DNA from: an uncultured Prevotella sp.
GTDB taxonomy: Bacteria; Bacteroidota; Bacteroidia; Bacteroidales; Bacteroidaceae
Direction: 5' to 3'
NCBI GenBank assembly: GCA_946403845.1
Contig: CAMJBL010000020.1
Coordinates: 1-38,554 of the forward strand
DNA: 38,554 nt
The notes under the pieces were generated by a model. It did no database searches, was not told the origin of the DNA, and saw nothing but the letters and a program-made list of their open reading frames with translations. Positions 20,565 through 27,548 of this stretch are shown piece by piece. Position 1 is the first letter of the stretch. Each line of letters starts with the position of its first letter. Made by a program: the position numbers and the translations under genes.

Positions 20565-23033
20565 ATGGGATTTAGCTATCAGAAGAATTTCTTTAATCCT
20601 ACGTTGCCCGTTGACGAAGCGCAGTTTTATGCGCTCGTCAGGGCGACGAAGTGGGGCGAGACAATTGATGAGTTTCGTAAGACAGGTGACCAGAAACTGA
20701 AACGTGGACTGCCAGCGTTTATTTTCCAGGCGACGTTTGACGAGACCGAATCTGCCAAAGGTAAGGTGGGCTGCTGGCGAAAGCAGGCTGCCACCCGACT
20801 GACAGGACTGGTGGTGATGGACGTGGATCACGTGGAAGACCCACGTGCGGTTCATGGTGAATGGTTAAAGGTTCATGATCTCAAGGCGTTGGGCATCGTG
20901 CTCATTTATATCACCCCTTCAGGGAAAGGCTTGAAGATTGTGTTCAAGGCCGATGTCAAGAAGGGTAATCTCATCGACAACCAGCACGCAATGGCGAAGG
21001 TGCTTGGCGTGGAGGTTGACGAAAGTTGCAAGGACGCATCGCGTATGTCGTTCATTTGCAAGGAATCGGATATTCTGTATTTGGATAAGGAACTGTTTAC
21101 GTATGAGAACAAGGAATTCAGTGAGCGATATACTGCTCTATATCGAGACGGTCATTCACAGGCTACGCATGACGGCGACACAAAGGGGTCAGGCACTTTT
21201 GTGCCGTCGCAAGCAACAGCACAAAAATGCCAGACCCCATGTGTCACCGAGGCCGACGCCATAAAATGGAGAGGGTATGATATACAGTCTATTATTGATG
21301 CTCGCTATGGCGACAAACTGCCATGCAAGGCAGACTCCAACAGACATAATGAGAGCCTTAAACTCGCCACAGACCTGCTGCTCATGCTCGACGGTGACAG
21401 AAAGCTGGTGGAGCGTATCGTGGAAGCTCAGCCATGGGTGCAGGAAATCATCGCAGAGCGCGATGAGAACGTGGCCCAGACGGTTGCCTCGGCAGCGGAA
21501 TGCGTGGCGCAGAAAGAGAAGAAATATGCGAGTTCGCTACCATCCAAGGCCATGCTCGAAGCGGTTTTGAAGGCGACGGGACATTCTTACCAAGAGATTG
21601 TAAAATCGAGGAGTGAGGAGTGTGGAGTGAGGAGTGAGAATACTATTAATTCCCAGCTAGTGTTGTGGGGAGAAGAGATAGAGGCGCTGAGCGAGGATTT
21701 CCCGATACTGAGGGATATTTGCAAGGGATTGAAGAAGAACCAGTATCCTGCAGCGATGTTCGTGGGTGGAGGATTGTTGATGACGCTGATGACAAGATGT
21801 ACTTATAGATTCTACCATCGCCCCGAGGAACTTCGCAGGTTGAATAATTCGACGCTGATCATTGGCGATCCGGCCTCAGGAAAGAGTTTTGCGACGCGAT
21901 TGTTCAAACTCCTCGCAGCGCCTATCGTCGCAGCAGACAAAGTTGGCAAAGAAGCCATCAATGCCTATCGTGAGCAGATGCGCACCAAGGGCGCGAATAA
22001 AGAGAAACCCAAGAAGCCTAAGGTGATTGTCCGCGTGCATCCCGCCCGCACCTCAAACGCGCAGTTTATCCAAGACATGGTGAATTCGGTGGAGGAGGTG
22101 GATGGCGAGAAGATGCAGCTGCACATGCTGACCTTCGACACGGAGCTCGACAACACGGTTACCGTTCAGAAAGGAGGTTCTTGGATAGACAAGCAGAGTC
22201 TGGAGTTGAAAGCCTTCCACAACGAGGAAGATGGTCAGGCCTACTCGAACAATGACTCGATCCTGCAGGACTTCTACGTCACCTGGAACTTCATCTACAC
22301 GGGCACGCCCATCGCGCTGAAGAAGAAGGTGAATGAGCAGAACTTCGGTTCAGGTCTGGCTACGCGATTGACTTGCATCCCGCTGCCTGCCACCAACTTC
22401 GAGATGCTGAGTCGTGAGAGTCATGTGGACTTTGAGAGTGACGGAAGATTGAAGGCATGGGCGTTTAAGTTGGATCGCACGAAGGGGCTGTTAAGTCTCG
22501 ACAAGATTGTGGATGAACTCTATGACTGGACGGAGCGTCGTATGTTGGATGCGCAGGAGAACGAATCGAAGGCGGACGAGATGCTGCTGAAGCGCTGCGC
22601 CTATCATGGCTTGAATTTCTCGGCTCCGTTCATCGTGATGCGTCACTGGGATCAGCTGAAAAAGGATGGCGACTTCTGGTGCGGTGAGTTTGAAACCGAC
22701 GACGTGGACTGGCGACTGGCAGAGCTCATTACCAATATCCAGTTTGCCTGCCAGCGCCACTACTTCGGAGGCTTGGCTGAGACCTACTTCGACAACAAAG
22801 ACCGAGACGCAGCTACCAACGTGCAGCGCAGACAGAAGACCATTGAGGCGTTCCATCGGTTGCCTGAGGAATTCACAGTCAAAGATATCATGCGCTGCTT
22901 TGGGCTCAACTATGACTCTGCAAGAGTGAAGGCTTCGAGACTTCAGAGAGATCACTTAATTGTGAGGATTGGCGATATTGATGGCGGGTCTACAAAGGCA
23001 AAATATAAAAAGACATCAATCATCATGATTTAA
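20565..23033 (+). CDS. BT4734/VapE-type primase-helicase
   Basis: 822 residues. The N-terminal part (about 1-200) looks like the BT4734 / VirE-N PrimPol-like domain, with an acidic pair in VMDVDHV at 84-90 and TPSGKGLKI. A middle linker follows, then a DUF3987/VapE-like helicase with Walker A GDPASGKS at 434-441. Such proteins start and unwind replicating plasmid, phage or conjugative-element DNA. Oddly, 13 residues (SRSEECGVRSENT, about 348-360) are encoded by a 39-bp tract found also in the next gene. The gene ends in an octamer tract. It follows the 95-aa gene by 3 bp. Confidence 0.85.
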   Translation: MGFSYQKNFFNPTLPVDEAQFYALVRATKWGETIDEFRKTGDQKLKRGLPAFIFQATFDETESAKGKVGCWRKQAATRLTGLVVMDVDHVEDPRAVHGEWLKVHDLKALGIVLIYITPSGKGLKIVFKADVKKGNLIDNQHAMAKVLGVEVDESCKDASRMSFICKESDILYLDKELFTYENKEFSERYTALYRDGHSQATHDGDTKGSGTFVPSQATAQKCQTPCVTEADAIKWRGYDIQSIIDARYGDKLPCKADSNRHNESLKLATDLLLMLDGDRKLVERIVEAQPWVQEIIAERDENVAQTVASAAECVAQKEKKYASSLPSKAMLEAVLKATGHSYQEIVKSRSEECGVRSENTINSQLVLWGEEIEALSEDFPILRDICKGLKKNQYPAAMFVGGGLLMTLMTRCTYRFYHRPEELRRLNNSTLIIGDPASGKSFATRLFKLLAAPIVAADKVGKEAINAYREQMRTKGANKEKPKKPKVIVRVHPARTSNAQFIQDMVNSVEEVDGEKMQLHMLTFDTELDNTVTVQKGGSWIDKQSLELKAFHNEEDGQAYSNNDSILQDFYVTWNFIYTGTPIALKKKVNEQNFGSGLATRLTCIPLPATNFEMLSRESHVDFESDGRLKAWAFKLDRTKGLLSLDKIVDELYDWTERRMLDAQENESKADEMLLKRCAYHGLNFSAPFIVMRHWDQLKKDGDFWCGEFETDDVDWRLAELITNIQFACQRHYFGGLAETYFDNKDRDAATNVQRRQKTIEAFHRLPEEFTVKDIMRCFGLNYDSARVKASRLQRDHLIVRIGDIDGGSTKAKYKKTSIIMI
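21606..21644 (+). repeat. 39-bp in-frame heptamer tract in the primase gene
   Basis: Contains four 7-bp units (GAGGAGT, GAGGAGT, GTGGAGT, GAGGAGT at 21608-21635). It is identical over 39 bp to 23256-23294 and read in the same frame, giving SRSEECGVRSENT. Confidence 0.95.
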
Positions 23034-23059
23034 GTGAAACAGTGAAACAATGAAACATT
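23033..23059 (+). repeat. 27-bp octamer tract, right copy of the inner inverted pair
   Basis: Three TGAAACA-type octamers immediately after the primase stop codon, matching 8746-8772 in inverted orientation with one difference. Confidence 0.85.
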
Positions 23060-23066
23060 AGCGAAT

Positions 23067-23585
23067 ATGAAAGTAGAAATCAATAAGAACATGAAACTCT
23101 CCGAGCACTTTACTTTAGGAGAGCTCTGCAAGACAAGTTATGACACATTGGATAAGAACATCCCATCACATGTGGCGATCGAGAATCTGAAGAATATCTG
23201 CGAGAATTGGCTGGAGGATTTGAGGTATAGCCAGAATACGCTGTATGGCGATGTTTCGAGGAGTGAGGAGTGTGGAGTGAGGAGTGAGAATACTCAGGAA
23301 GCAGAGATTCCGATTATCATATCCTCCGGATATCGATCAGAAGAGGTGAATCGCCTTTGTGGAGGGGCGAAGAACTCGAATCACCTGACGGGTTGCGCGG
23401 TGGATATCCGCTGCTATGGCCCTGAACAGATGATAAGGATGGCGGGAATATTACTCGACATCGCTGATGGCACCAAGCGGGATTTCGATGAGCTTATCCT
23501 CGAAAAGCGTGGCACCACCTATTGGATTCACTTCGCGGTGCGGCCGAAGGATAATCGCAGAAAGATTCTCTTTGACTGCCGCTAA
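23067..23585 (+). CDS. M15-family peptidase (D-Ala-D-Ala carboxypeptidase/endopeptidase-like)
   Basis: 172 residues. The zinc site is recognisable: SGYRSEEVN, then HLTGCAVDIR (His and Asp ligands, HxxGxAxD) and a C-terminal WIHFAV (third ligand). It cleaves peptidoglycan stem peptides; no signal peptide is visible, so it may rely on a holin-like partner or lysis, as phage endolysins do. Residues about 64-76 (SRSEECGVRSENT) are an inserted tract identical to one in the primase, placed in a loop before the core. The start could also be 23091 (MKLSEHFTL). A terminator follows. Confidence 0.85.
   Translation: MKVEINKNMKLSEHFTLGELCKTSYDTLDKNIPSHVAIENLKNICENWLEDLRYSQNTLYGDVSRSEECGVRSENTQEAEIPIIISSGYRSEEVNRLCGGAKNSNHLTGCAVDIRCYGPEQMIRMAGILLDIADGTKRDFDELILEKRGTTYWIHFAVRPKDNRRKILFDCR
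23256..23294 (+). repeat. 39-bp in-frame heptamer tract in the M15 gene
   Basis: Identical to 21606-21644 and in the same codon phase; the flanking bases differ in the two genes. Confidence 0.95.
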
Positions 23586-23634
23586 ACGTCGCAAAAACGT
23601 CTGAACAACTTCAGTATTGAGAATTGTAATTACC

Positions 23635-23675
23635 AAGAGCGACAGACTCCAATCGGAACCTGCCGCTCTTTTTTT
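23635..23675 (+). terminator. Terminator after the M15 gene; right member of an inverted pair
   Basis: Arms at 23635-23645 and 23660-23670 followed by seven T residues. The stem and its flanks are nearly the same as the minus-strand sequence at 6847-6889, so it is homologous and not merely similar in shape. Confidence 0.85.
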
Positions 23676-23683
23676 ATTTATGT

Positions 23684-24550
23684 TCACACACACGACAGAT
23701 ACTCGTATTTGCTGATGGTGAGGTCGGCCTTCTGCTTGCCGAGGGTGATGATCTTCTCGGATTTGTCGTAGTCGAAGCCGCCGTAGCTGCTCATCTGGAT
23801 GTCGATGAGGATGTCGGGATGCGTGAGCTGTTCCATCAGGAGGGAGTTCTGACGGATCATCAGCGAACTGGCCCGCGAAAGCACGGTGTAATAGTTGAAT
23901 TCGATATTGTCGGGAATGAGTTTGTCGAGTATCTGGGCCTTCAGCGACTTGTCGGCCTTCTTCTTCTCCGCCACCCGATGCTGCTTCTCCCACTGCCTCT
24001 TATAGTCATGACCGCTCACGTCGACGCCCACCAGGAGGTCGCCCTCATGACGCTCCACGCGATTCAGCGGAATGGGATTGATCAGTCCGCCGTCCATCAG
24101 GATCCTGTCGTCGCGACGTACCGGCTCGTAGAAAGTCGGCAACGATATGCTGGCACGGATGGCGTCAAACAGACTGCCTTCGCGGAACACCACCTCCTCG
24201 CCGTTCTTCCAGTCGGTGGCCACGGCACAATAGGGGATGGGCAGGTCCTCGATGGGCATATCGGGAACAAACGACATGATGGCCTCGATGATGCGCGTGC
24301 CTTTGACGATATGATTCAGCGACAGCGAGAAGTCGGTCAGCTCGAGCATCTTCTTCCGGTCGATGGTCTTCATCCACTCGCGGTATTCCTTCAGCTTGCC
24401 CGCCGCATAGACGCCGCCGATGAGGGCTCCCATCGAGCAACCGGCTATCGAGCTGATATGATAGCCCCGTTCTTCGAGCGCCTCGATGGCGCCGATATGG
24501 GCCAGTCCGCGCGCGCCGCCGCTGGATAGTACCAACGCTACCTCTTTCAT
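23684..24550 (-). CDS. Patatin-like phospholipase
   Basis: 288 residues from MKEVALVLSSGGARGLAHIG; the reading frame is open further upstream but that part overlaps the lipoprotein gene and is not protein-like. The catalytic dyad is clear: oxyanion loop GGARG at 11-15, nucleophile elbow GCSMG with Ser39 and DGG at 153-155. Patatin-like enzymes hydrolyse membrane lipids or other acyl esters. It has no signal peptide, so probably acts in the cytoplasm or at the inner membrane. Its ATG overlaps the stop of the DUF6565 lipoprotein gene (24547-24550). Confidence 0.92.
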   Translation of the reverse strand: MKEVALVLSSGGARGLAHIGAIEALEERGYHISSIAGCSMGALIGGVYAAGKLKEYREWMKTIDRKKMLELTDFSLSLNHIVKGTRIIEAIMSFVPDMPIEDLPIPYCAVATDWKNGEEVVFREGSLFDAIRASISLPTFYEPVRRDDRILMDGGLINPIPLNRVERHEGDLLVGVDVSGHDYKRQWEKQHRVAEKKKADKSLKAQILDKLIPDNIEFNYYTVLSRASSLMIRQNSLLMEQLTHPDILIDIQMSSYGGFDYDKSEKIITLGKQKADLTISKYEYLSCV

Positions 24551-24933
24551 AGATCTTCGGTTTCGAGGGTCTTGGGGTCGAGGGCGTCCATGATACCTTG
24601 GATGACACCCTTGATCTCGCTGCCGATGTTCTTCAGCTTGTCGAAGACACCGTCCTTGGCGCCCTTGGCCATGTACTTGACGCAGTCGGCTTCCAGACGG
24701 CCGATCTTGGCCTTCTCGGCGGCTGTGTAGTCGAACTCGTGCTTGCTGATCTTCTCGCGGATCTTGACGAATTTCTTGCCAGCCTGCTCCCAGTCGTCGG
24801 TATCGTAGTTGCGGCTGTTGTCGCGCAGTTCGTAGGAGAAGTCCTCCAACTGGTTGATGGCACCTTGTTTGGTGGCGCATGAGGTCATGACGAGCACCAT
24901 GGCCCCACAAAGAATTAAATTCCTAATTTTCAT
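24547..24933 (-). CDS. DUF6565-family lipoprotein
   Basis: 128 residues from MKIRNLILCGAM (an upstream ATG at 24981 is in the previous gene). The lipobox MTSC is at about 17-20. The mature part (GAINQLEDFSYELRDNSRNY, then DDWEQAGKKFVKIREKISKH, ending SEIKGVIQGIMDALDP) is the helical DUF6565 pattern seen in Bacteroidota lipoproteins. Function unknown. It ends at the patatin ATG and so is translationally coupled to it, suggesting a lipoprotein-phospholipase pair at the envelope. Confidence 0.8.
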   Translation of the reverse strand: MKIRNLILCGAMVLVMTSCATKQGAINQLEDFSYELRDNSRNYDTDDWEQAGKKFVKIREKISKHEFDYTAAEKAKIGRLEADCVKYMAKGAKDGVFDKLKNIGSEIKGVIQGIMDALDPKTLETEDL

Positions 24934-24952
24934 AAATATTAATTTTATTTTT

Positions 24953-24970
24953 TCACACAGATCTGTGTGA
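24953..24970. promoter_or_regulatory. 18-bp perfect palindrome
   Basis: TCACACAGA-TCTGTGTGA between the GH43 gene and the lipoprotein gene. No T-run on the transcribed strand, so it is not a standard terminator. It could be an operator for the lipoprotein-patatin pair; the regulator is unknown. Confidence 0.4.
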
Positions 24971-24973
24971 CTA

Positions 24974-26635
24974 TTATTCATCGAATGTGAAGACGAAGTC
25001 GGTGAGCCAGCAGATGGATTTCTCCTTGGTGTCGGACGAGAACTTGAAGAAGACGGCGTGCTTGCCCATCCGTGTCGAATAGCCTTGCAGGGGGATTACC
25101 AGTTCGATAGGCGTTCCGGGCGTCATGTCGGCCTTTACGTCAGCCTTACCCAGCAGCTCGCCATCCTGTGAGAACCAGGGACGGTCGACCATCACCTCGA
25201 TGGTGCCGTCGATGCCCTCAGGTATGATGTTCAGCAGCAGCTTCACCTTCTTCTTTCCCATGAATGGGTCGAAATTGAAGTACTTGTAGCCCACGATGGA
25301 GCCGTCGGTATTGTTGACTACGAAGTTGGTGTTGTTGTTACGGACGTCATAAGGCGCCTCGAACTTATTGCTGTCGCCATAGCCGGCGGCCACATACGAA
25401 CCGTAGAAGGTGTTGTTGGGCCATTCGTGGGTGGCTGGTTTCGGACCCGTGTACCAGCAGGCGATACCGGCCGAGTGACGCTCTAAGGGGTCGAGACCGT
25501 CGAGTTCAAAGCCCTCGGAGTTGTATTCGCCCTCCGTGATCAACACCCTGCCGCCAGGACCTTCCTCGACCTTTACCTCGATGGGAGCCACCATGGCCTG
25601 ACGGGCATATTCGTTGGTACCCGTCTGACGGTGGTAGAACACGTACCATCGGCCGTGGATCTCGCAGATGGAACCGTGGGTATTGCCGTCGGGCGTGGCT
25701 GAGGCGATGACATTACCCTGTTCGTCCTTCTCGCGGGCTCTGCCGTCGATGATGGTGCCGCCATAGGTCCAAGGGCCCAGCGGATGGTCGCTGTAGGCAT
25801 AGGCGAGGGTATAGTTGGAGGTAGGCAGGCCGAATTCTCCGTCCTTGGTGAAGCGGCTGTAGATAAACACGTACTTATCCTTGATCTTACGGATGCTGGA
25901 GGCCTCGAAGAAGCTGAACTCGCCCTCCTGATAACGGCCGGAAATCATATCCTCGACAATCTCGGTACCGGGCTTGACGGTGGCCATCGTCTCGGGGTCG
26001 AACTCTGCGGCATAAGAGCGCTCGAACCCCCAGTAGCCATACACGCGGCCATCGTCATCGACAAACACGGCGGGGTCGAACTTCAGTACGCCATCCACCC
26101 CGTTCGGATCGTCTTTGCTCCAGTTGCACACCTCGAAGGGTCCGTCGGGGCGTGAGCTCTTGGCTATCAGACCATTGCGCTTGCCTGTCTGGTCGTTGGG
26201 GAAGAGGTAGTAGGTCTTGTTGCCATCCTTGTCGGTCACCAGCGTCACGTCGGGGGCATAGAGTACATCGGCGGTACCTGCGGAGTCGAAGGGCTCGCCA
26301 TCGCGGTTCTTGTCGACTACGAGGATCTCGCCATCGTAGCGCCAGTTGTTGAGGCTGTCGACGGAGGCCGACCATACCACCTGGTCGCGACCGCAGTATT
26401 CGGTGATCAGGTCGTCGTGGGAACCATAGACATAGACGCGGTACTTGCCGGGCTGATCGGGGTCTTCGAACACATAGGGCTCACCATCGGGAATATGTTC
26501 CCAAAGGGGCATGTAAGGGTTGCCTTGAGTTGACAGTTGACAGTTGACAGTTGACAGTTGGCTCGAATTCTGACAGGCGGTCATGGCCAGTAAACCTATG
26601 CCGCTGAGGATGATTGATATTGGTTTCATATTCAT
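24974..26635 (-). CDS. Glycoside hydrolase family 43 lipoprotein
   Basis: 553 residues. Signal peptide with lipobox MTAC (Cys at about 21), then a five-bladed propeller of GH43 type: PYVFEDPD (base Asp region), ADVLYAPDVT (second Asp) and FFEASSIRKI (acid Glu). A C-terminal beta-sandwich (about 420-553, FDPFMGKKKVKLLLNIIPEG) looks like a carbohydrate-binding module. GH43 enzymes cut arabinose- or xylose-containing plant polysaccharides. Between lipobox and propeller there is a heptamer tract in frame (QLSTVNCQLSTQ). The alternative start at 26629 is equally possible. Start site lies about 20 bp after a good promoter. Confidence 0.85.
   Translation of the reverse strand: MNMKPISIILSGIGLLAMTACQNSSQLSTVNCQLSTQGNPYMPLWEHIPDGEPYVFEDPDQPGKYRVYVYGSHDDLITEYCGRDQVVWSASVDSLNNWRYDGEILVVDKNRDGEPFDSAGTADVLYAPDVTLVTDKDGNKTYYLFPNDQTGKRNGLIAKSSRPDGPFEVCNWSKDDPNGVDGVLKFDPAVFVDDDGRVYGYWGFERSYAAEFDPETMATVKPGTEIVEDMISGRYQEGEFSFFEASSIRKIKDKYVFIYSRFTKDGEFGLPTSNYTLAYAYSDHPLGPWTYGGTIIDGRAREKDEQGNVIASATPDGNTHGSICEIHGRWYVFYHRQTGTNEYARQAMVAPIEVKVEEGPGGRVLITEGEYNSEGFELDGLDPLERHSAGIACWYTGPKPATHEWPNNTFYGSYVAAGYGDSNKFEAPYDVRNNNTNFVVNNTDGSIVGYKYFNFDPFMGKKKVKLLLNIIPEGIDGTIEVMVDRPWFSQDGELLGKADVKADMTPGTPIELVIPLQGYSTRMGKHAVFFKFSSDTKEKSICWLTDFVFTFDE
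26528..26555 (-). repeat. Heptamer tract, 4 x 7 bp, in the GH43 gene
   Basis: Four copies of AGTTGAC (plus-strand reading). It is translated in frame as the short linker just after the lipobox. Confidence 0.95.
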
Positions 26636-26653
26636 TTAGTTTTGATTTTGCTG

Positions 26654-26661
26654 CAAAGATA
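26654..26661 (-). promoter_or_regulatory. -7 box of the GH43 gene
   Basis: The minus strand reads TATCTTTG, 18 bp before the ATG at 26635. Confidence 0.65.
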
Positions 26662-26670
26662 TGAAAAAGA

Positions 26671-26698
26671 AGTGAAAAGTGAATAGTGAAAAGTGAAA
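26671..26698. repeat. Heptamer tract, 4 x 7 bp
   Basis: AGTGAAA, AGTGAAT, AGTGAAA, AGTGAAA, between the divergent GH43 and hemolysin III genes. Confidence 0.95.
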
Positions 26699-26720
26699 AA
26701 TTTGCTGCCGCCCGAAAAAA

Positions 26721-26748
26721 TATCCATTATCCATTATCAATTATCAAT
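26721..26748. repeat. Heptamer tract, 4 x 7 bp
   Basis: TATCCAT, TATCCAT, TATCAAT, TATCAAT, ending 9 bp before the -7 box of the hemolysin III gene. Confidence 0.95.
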
Positions 26749-26757
26749 TAAATTAAT

Positions 26758-26765
26758 TAACTTTG
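26758..26765 (+). promoter_or_regulatory. -7 box of the hemolysin III gene
   Basis: TAACTTTG, 30 bp before the ATG at 26795. No clear -33 element. Confidence 0.55.
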
Positions 26766-26794
26766 CGGCGTCAATTATTCAACCCATAGCCGAA

Positions 26795-27442
26795 ATGATA
26801 CGTTATACCAAGAAGGAAGAGATCTGGAATGCCGCGTCGCATGGCGGGGGCATCTTGTTGGGTGTCGTGTTCGGCATCATTTTCCTGGTATGGTGTTTCC
26901 AGGCCGACAACAACTGGGCGCGGGTAGGAGTGATCCTCTATCTCTTCGGTATGCTGGGCTCGTATGCGGCGTCGACGCTCTATCATTCGATAAAGCACCA
27001 TTCAAAGTGGAAGGAGCGCCTCAGGAAGTGGGACCATGCCGCCATCTACTGGCACATCGCGGGATCGTATTCGCCGCTGACACTGACGGCGCTGCGCGAT
27101 CAGGGCTATTGGGGATGGAGTCTGTTCATCTTCGTCTGGTCGTGTGCCATCGCGGGAACCATCGTGAGTTTCATCCGGCTGAAGGAGCATTCGCATCTGG
27201 AGACGTTCTGCTTTGTCGGCATGGGTCTGAGTATACTCGTGGCCTTCAAGCCGCTGATGGACAGTGTGTCGGAGGCCGCTATCATCTGGCTGATTGCCGA
27301 GGGTGTGAGCTATATCACGGGCGCCGTGTTCTACTCGCTCAACAAGACGAAATACATGCATTCCGTGTTCCATTTCTTCGTGCTGGCGGGGTCGGTGTGC
27401 CATATCATCGCTGTCTGGGACGTGCTGATGCAGCAACTATAG
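26795..27442 (+). CDS. Hemolysin III / PAQR family membrane protein
   Basis: 215 residues from MIRYTKKEEIWNAASHGGG; an in-frame ATG at 26693 lies before the promoter. Seven hydrophobic segments are visible. The family's conserved ligands are present: SHGGG near residue 15, STLYHSIKHH (His), WDHAAIYWHIAGSYSP (Asp and His) and HSVFHFFVLAGSVCH (C-terminal His pair), a zinc-binding hydrolase-like core of PAQR proteins. Its role is uncertain (membrane homeostasis is proposed for relatives). It lies alone between two heptamer-tract regions. Confidence 0.88.
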   Translation: MIRYTKKEEIWNAASHGGGILLGVVFGIIFLVWCFQADNNWARVGVILYLFGMLGSYAASTLYHSIKHHSKWKERLRKWDHAAIYWHIAGSYSPLTLTALRDQGYWGWSLFIFVWSCAIAGTIVSFIRLKEHSHLETFCFVGMGLSILVAFKPLMDSVSEAAIIWLIAEGVSYITGAVFYSLNKTKYMHSVFHFFVLAGSVCHIIAVWDVLMQQL

Positions 27443-27469
27443 AGGTGAGAGGTAAGAGGTGAGAAGTGA
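27442..27469 (+). repeat. Heptamer tract, 4 x 7 bp
   Basis: GAGGTGA, GAGGTAA, GAGGTGA, GAAGTGA, starting on the last base of the hemolysin III stop codon. Confidence 0.95.
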
Positions 27470-27486
27470 AGAATCCTTGGAAAAAG

Positions 27487-27518
27487 TTTGGTTGTTTGTT
27501 GGATTTTGATTAATTTTG
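27487..27518 (+). promoter_or_regulatory. Promoter of the CoA-transferase gene
   Basis: TTTGG at 27487-27491 and -7 box TAATTTTG at 27511-27518, 31 bp before the ATG at 27549. Confidence 0.65.
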
Positions 27519-27548
27519 CACGCAAAATTTGCAATTTTAATTAAAATT

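Noticed and set aside
26528..26748. CRISPR array
   Set aside because: The repeats are 7-bp units without spacers of 25-40 bp, and no cas genes are present.
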